A stretch of DNA of 7,768 bases from an uncultured beta proteobacterium (lineage in GTDB: Bacteria; Pseudomonadota; Gammaproteobacteria; Burkholderiales; Burkholderiaceae_C). Of the stretch, positions 6,991 through 7,768 are shown piece after piece. The position numbers and the translations under genes are program-made. The notes beneath the pieces were generated by a model. That model was not told where the DNA came from. It saw only the letters and a program-made list of their open reading frames with translations, and did not search any database. Every line of letters begins with the position of its first letter. The first letter of the stretch is position 1. Where the stretch lies: the NCBI GenBank assembly GCA_903928325.1, contig CAIYQF010000308.1, positions 1 through 7,768 on the forward strand, given 5' to 3'.

Positions 6991-7048
6991 CCCTCCAACC
7001 CCTCTCTCGCCCGCTGGGCAAAAGGGGGGGGTGGGGGAGAGAGTGGGC
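6991..7048. terminator. Inverted repeat between convergent genes: likely bidirectional terminator or dispersed repeat element
   Basis: CCC-CTCTCTC (6999-7008) can pair with GAGAGAG-T-GGG (7037-7047) with one bulged T. The span between them holds a small GCCC-GCT-GGGC hairpin (7009-7019) and a run of eight G (7024-7031). The element sits between the ends of rsmE and the convergent hydrolase gene, where a shared terminator is expected. It lacks a clean T-run on either strand, so it is not a textbook intrinsic terminator. C-rich/G-rich elements of this kind recur between genes in many beta-proteobacteria, so a repeat-family origin is also possible. Confidence 0.5.
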
Positions 7049-7077
7049 AAACTGCACATCGTCAACGCGGCTGTCGC

Positions 7078-7768
7078 TCAAACCGGAAAGCGCCGCGCCA
7101 GCCACTGTTGCAGTGCCGCAAATACCGGCGCGGCGTCTTGTTCGTTGAAGATCTCGTGGCGCAGCTCCTCAAAGCACTGGCTGGTGAGCACATCCGCTGG
7201 GGCCTGCTGGGCGAAGCTGCGGCTGCCCTGCGGGTTGACCAGCCGGTCTTGGCCCGCAAACATCAATAGCGTGGGCACGGTCCACTGGCTTGCCAGCGCG
7301 CGGGTTTGCGCACCTGCCTGGGCGATAAATAGCGCCAGCCGGGCACTGATGCGGTCGTGCACCAGCGGGTCGGCGCGGTAGGCAGCCACCACGGCCGGGT
7401 CGTGGGACAGGTAGTTGGCGTCCAGCCCGTTGCCCACGCGCAGGTTGGGCGCTATCTTGGGCAGGGTGGCCACCAAGAACTTTTGAAAGGCGTTGAGGCC
7501 CGCATCCAGCGCCGGGCTGGACAAAACCAGGGCATCCACCGGGCGCAGCCGCAGCGACACGAAGCGCGCCGCGATCAAGCCCCCCAGACTGTGGCCCAGC
7601 AACACCAGCGGCACGCCCGGCGCCAAGAGCGCCCGGCTGCGGTCCATGACCAGGGCCAGGTCGTCGAGCAGGCGGTTGTCATCGGCCAGGCTGCCCGGTG
7701 CGCCGCTGGACTGGCCGTGGCCGCCCAAGTCAAACGCCCGCACCGCAAAGCCCCAGCTATTGAGCTGC
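7078..7768 (-). CDS. Alpha/beta hydrolase, monoacylglycerol-lipase-like (serine aminopeptidase S33 family; N-terminus beyond window)
   Basis: A probable cytoplasmic or membrane-associated serine hydrolase acting on lipid or other esters; the true substrate is not known. The visible part holds 230 complete codons plus stop. The frame stays open to the window edge with family-typical sequence (WGFAVRAFDLGGHGQSSG), so the GTG at 7743 is not a credible start and the gene is truncated by the window, with perhaps 50-60 residues missing. The catalytic triad is visible: the nucleophile Ser in LLGHSLGG (7588-7611), Asp in FAGQDRLV (7237-7260) and His in EELRHEIFNE (7141-7170). The FDLGGHGQS segment and the ELRHEIFNE ending are typical of monoacylglycerol lipases and lysophospholipase-like enzymes (PldB group). 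The gene converges on rsmE across a G-rich inverted repeat. Fold and triad are firm; substrate class is inferred. Confidence 0.87.
   Translation of the reverse strand, partial: QLNSWGFAVRAFDLGGHGQSSGAPGSLADDNRLLDDLALVMDRSRALLAPGVPLVLLGHSLGGLIAARFVSLRLRPVDALVLSSPALDAGLNAFQKFLVATLPKIAPNLRVGNGLDANYLSHDPAVVAAYRADPLVHDRISARLALFIAQAGAQTRALASQWTVPTLLMFAGQDRLVNPQGSRSFAQQAPADVLTSQCFEELRHEIFNEQDAAPVFAALQQWLARRFPV

Noticed and set aside
1..7768. A mobile element, defence island, CRISPR array or other undescribed system
   Set aside because: All coding space is explained by conserved housekeeping or transport genes. I saw no transposase, integrase, direct repeats with spacers, or tRNA.

Overview
The window looks like ordinary chromosomal housekeeping DNA from a Gram-negative beta-proteobacterium, most likely order Burkholderiales and plausibly family Comamonadaceae. 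This is an inference. It rests on the moderately high GC content, an outer-membrane assembly cluster (lptD-surA-rsmA), a Bug-type periplasmic solute-binding protein (a family greatly expanded in Burkholderiales), and the style of the protein sequences. There are seven protein genes, two of them cut by the window edges. I see no rRNA, tRNA, CRISPR array, insertion sequence or phage gene.

Left part, minus strand (1-5042). Reading in the direction of transcription, the genes are lptD (outer-membrane LPS translocon), surA (periplasmic chaperone for outer-membrane proteins, 5 nt after lptD), rsmA/ksgA (16S rRNA dimethyladenosine transferase, 58 nt after surA) and a Bug/TctC-family solute-binding protein whose C-terminus lies beyond base 1. 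LptD and SurA belong together functionally, because SurA helps deliver LptD to the BAM machinery. The pdxA gene that lies between surA and rsmA in enteric bacteria is absent here. A weak hairpin plus T-tract after rsmA may separate it from the Bug gene.

Middle, plus strand (5088-6964). Divergent from lptD, across a gap of only about 45 nt, is an aminoglycoside-phosphotransferase-fold kinase that matches AmgK, the anomeric MurNAc/GlcNAc kinase of peptidoglycan recycling. Two nt later comes rsmE, a SPOUT methyltransferase for U1498 of 16S rRNA. The usual AmgK partner, the nucleotidyltransferase MurU, is not next to it in this window.

Right part (6965-7768). A C-rich/G-rich inverted repeat lies between the converging ends of rsmE and a minus-strand alpha/beta hydrolase (monoacylglycerol-lipase-like, N-terminus beyond the window), and probably acts as a shared terminator or is a dispersed repeat.

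I looked for an undescribed system and did not find one. The points worth a second look are modest: an LptD with only two cysteines, a SurA whose first parvulin domain lacks its usual histidine, missing pdxA and murU neighbours, a compact divergent promoter with an inverted repeat, and a G-rich intergenic element.
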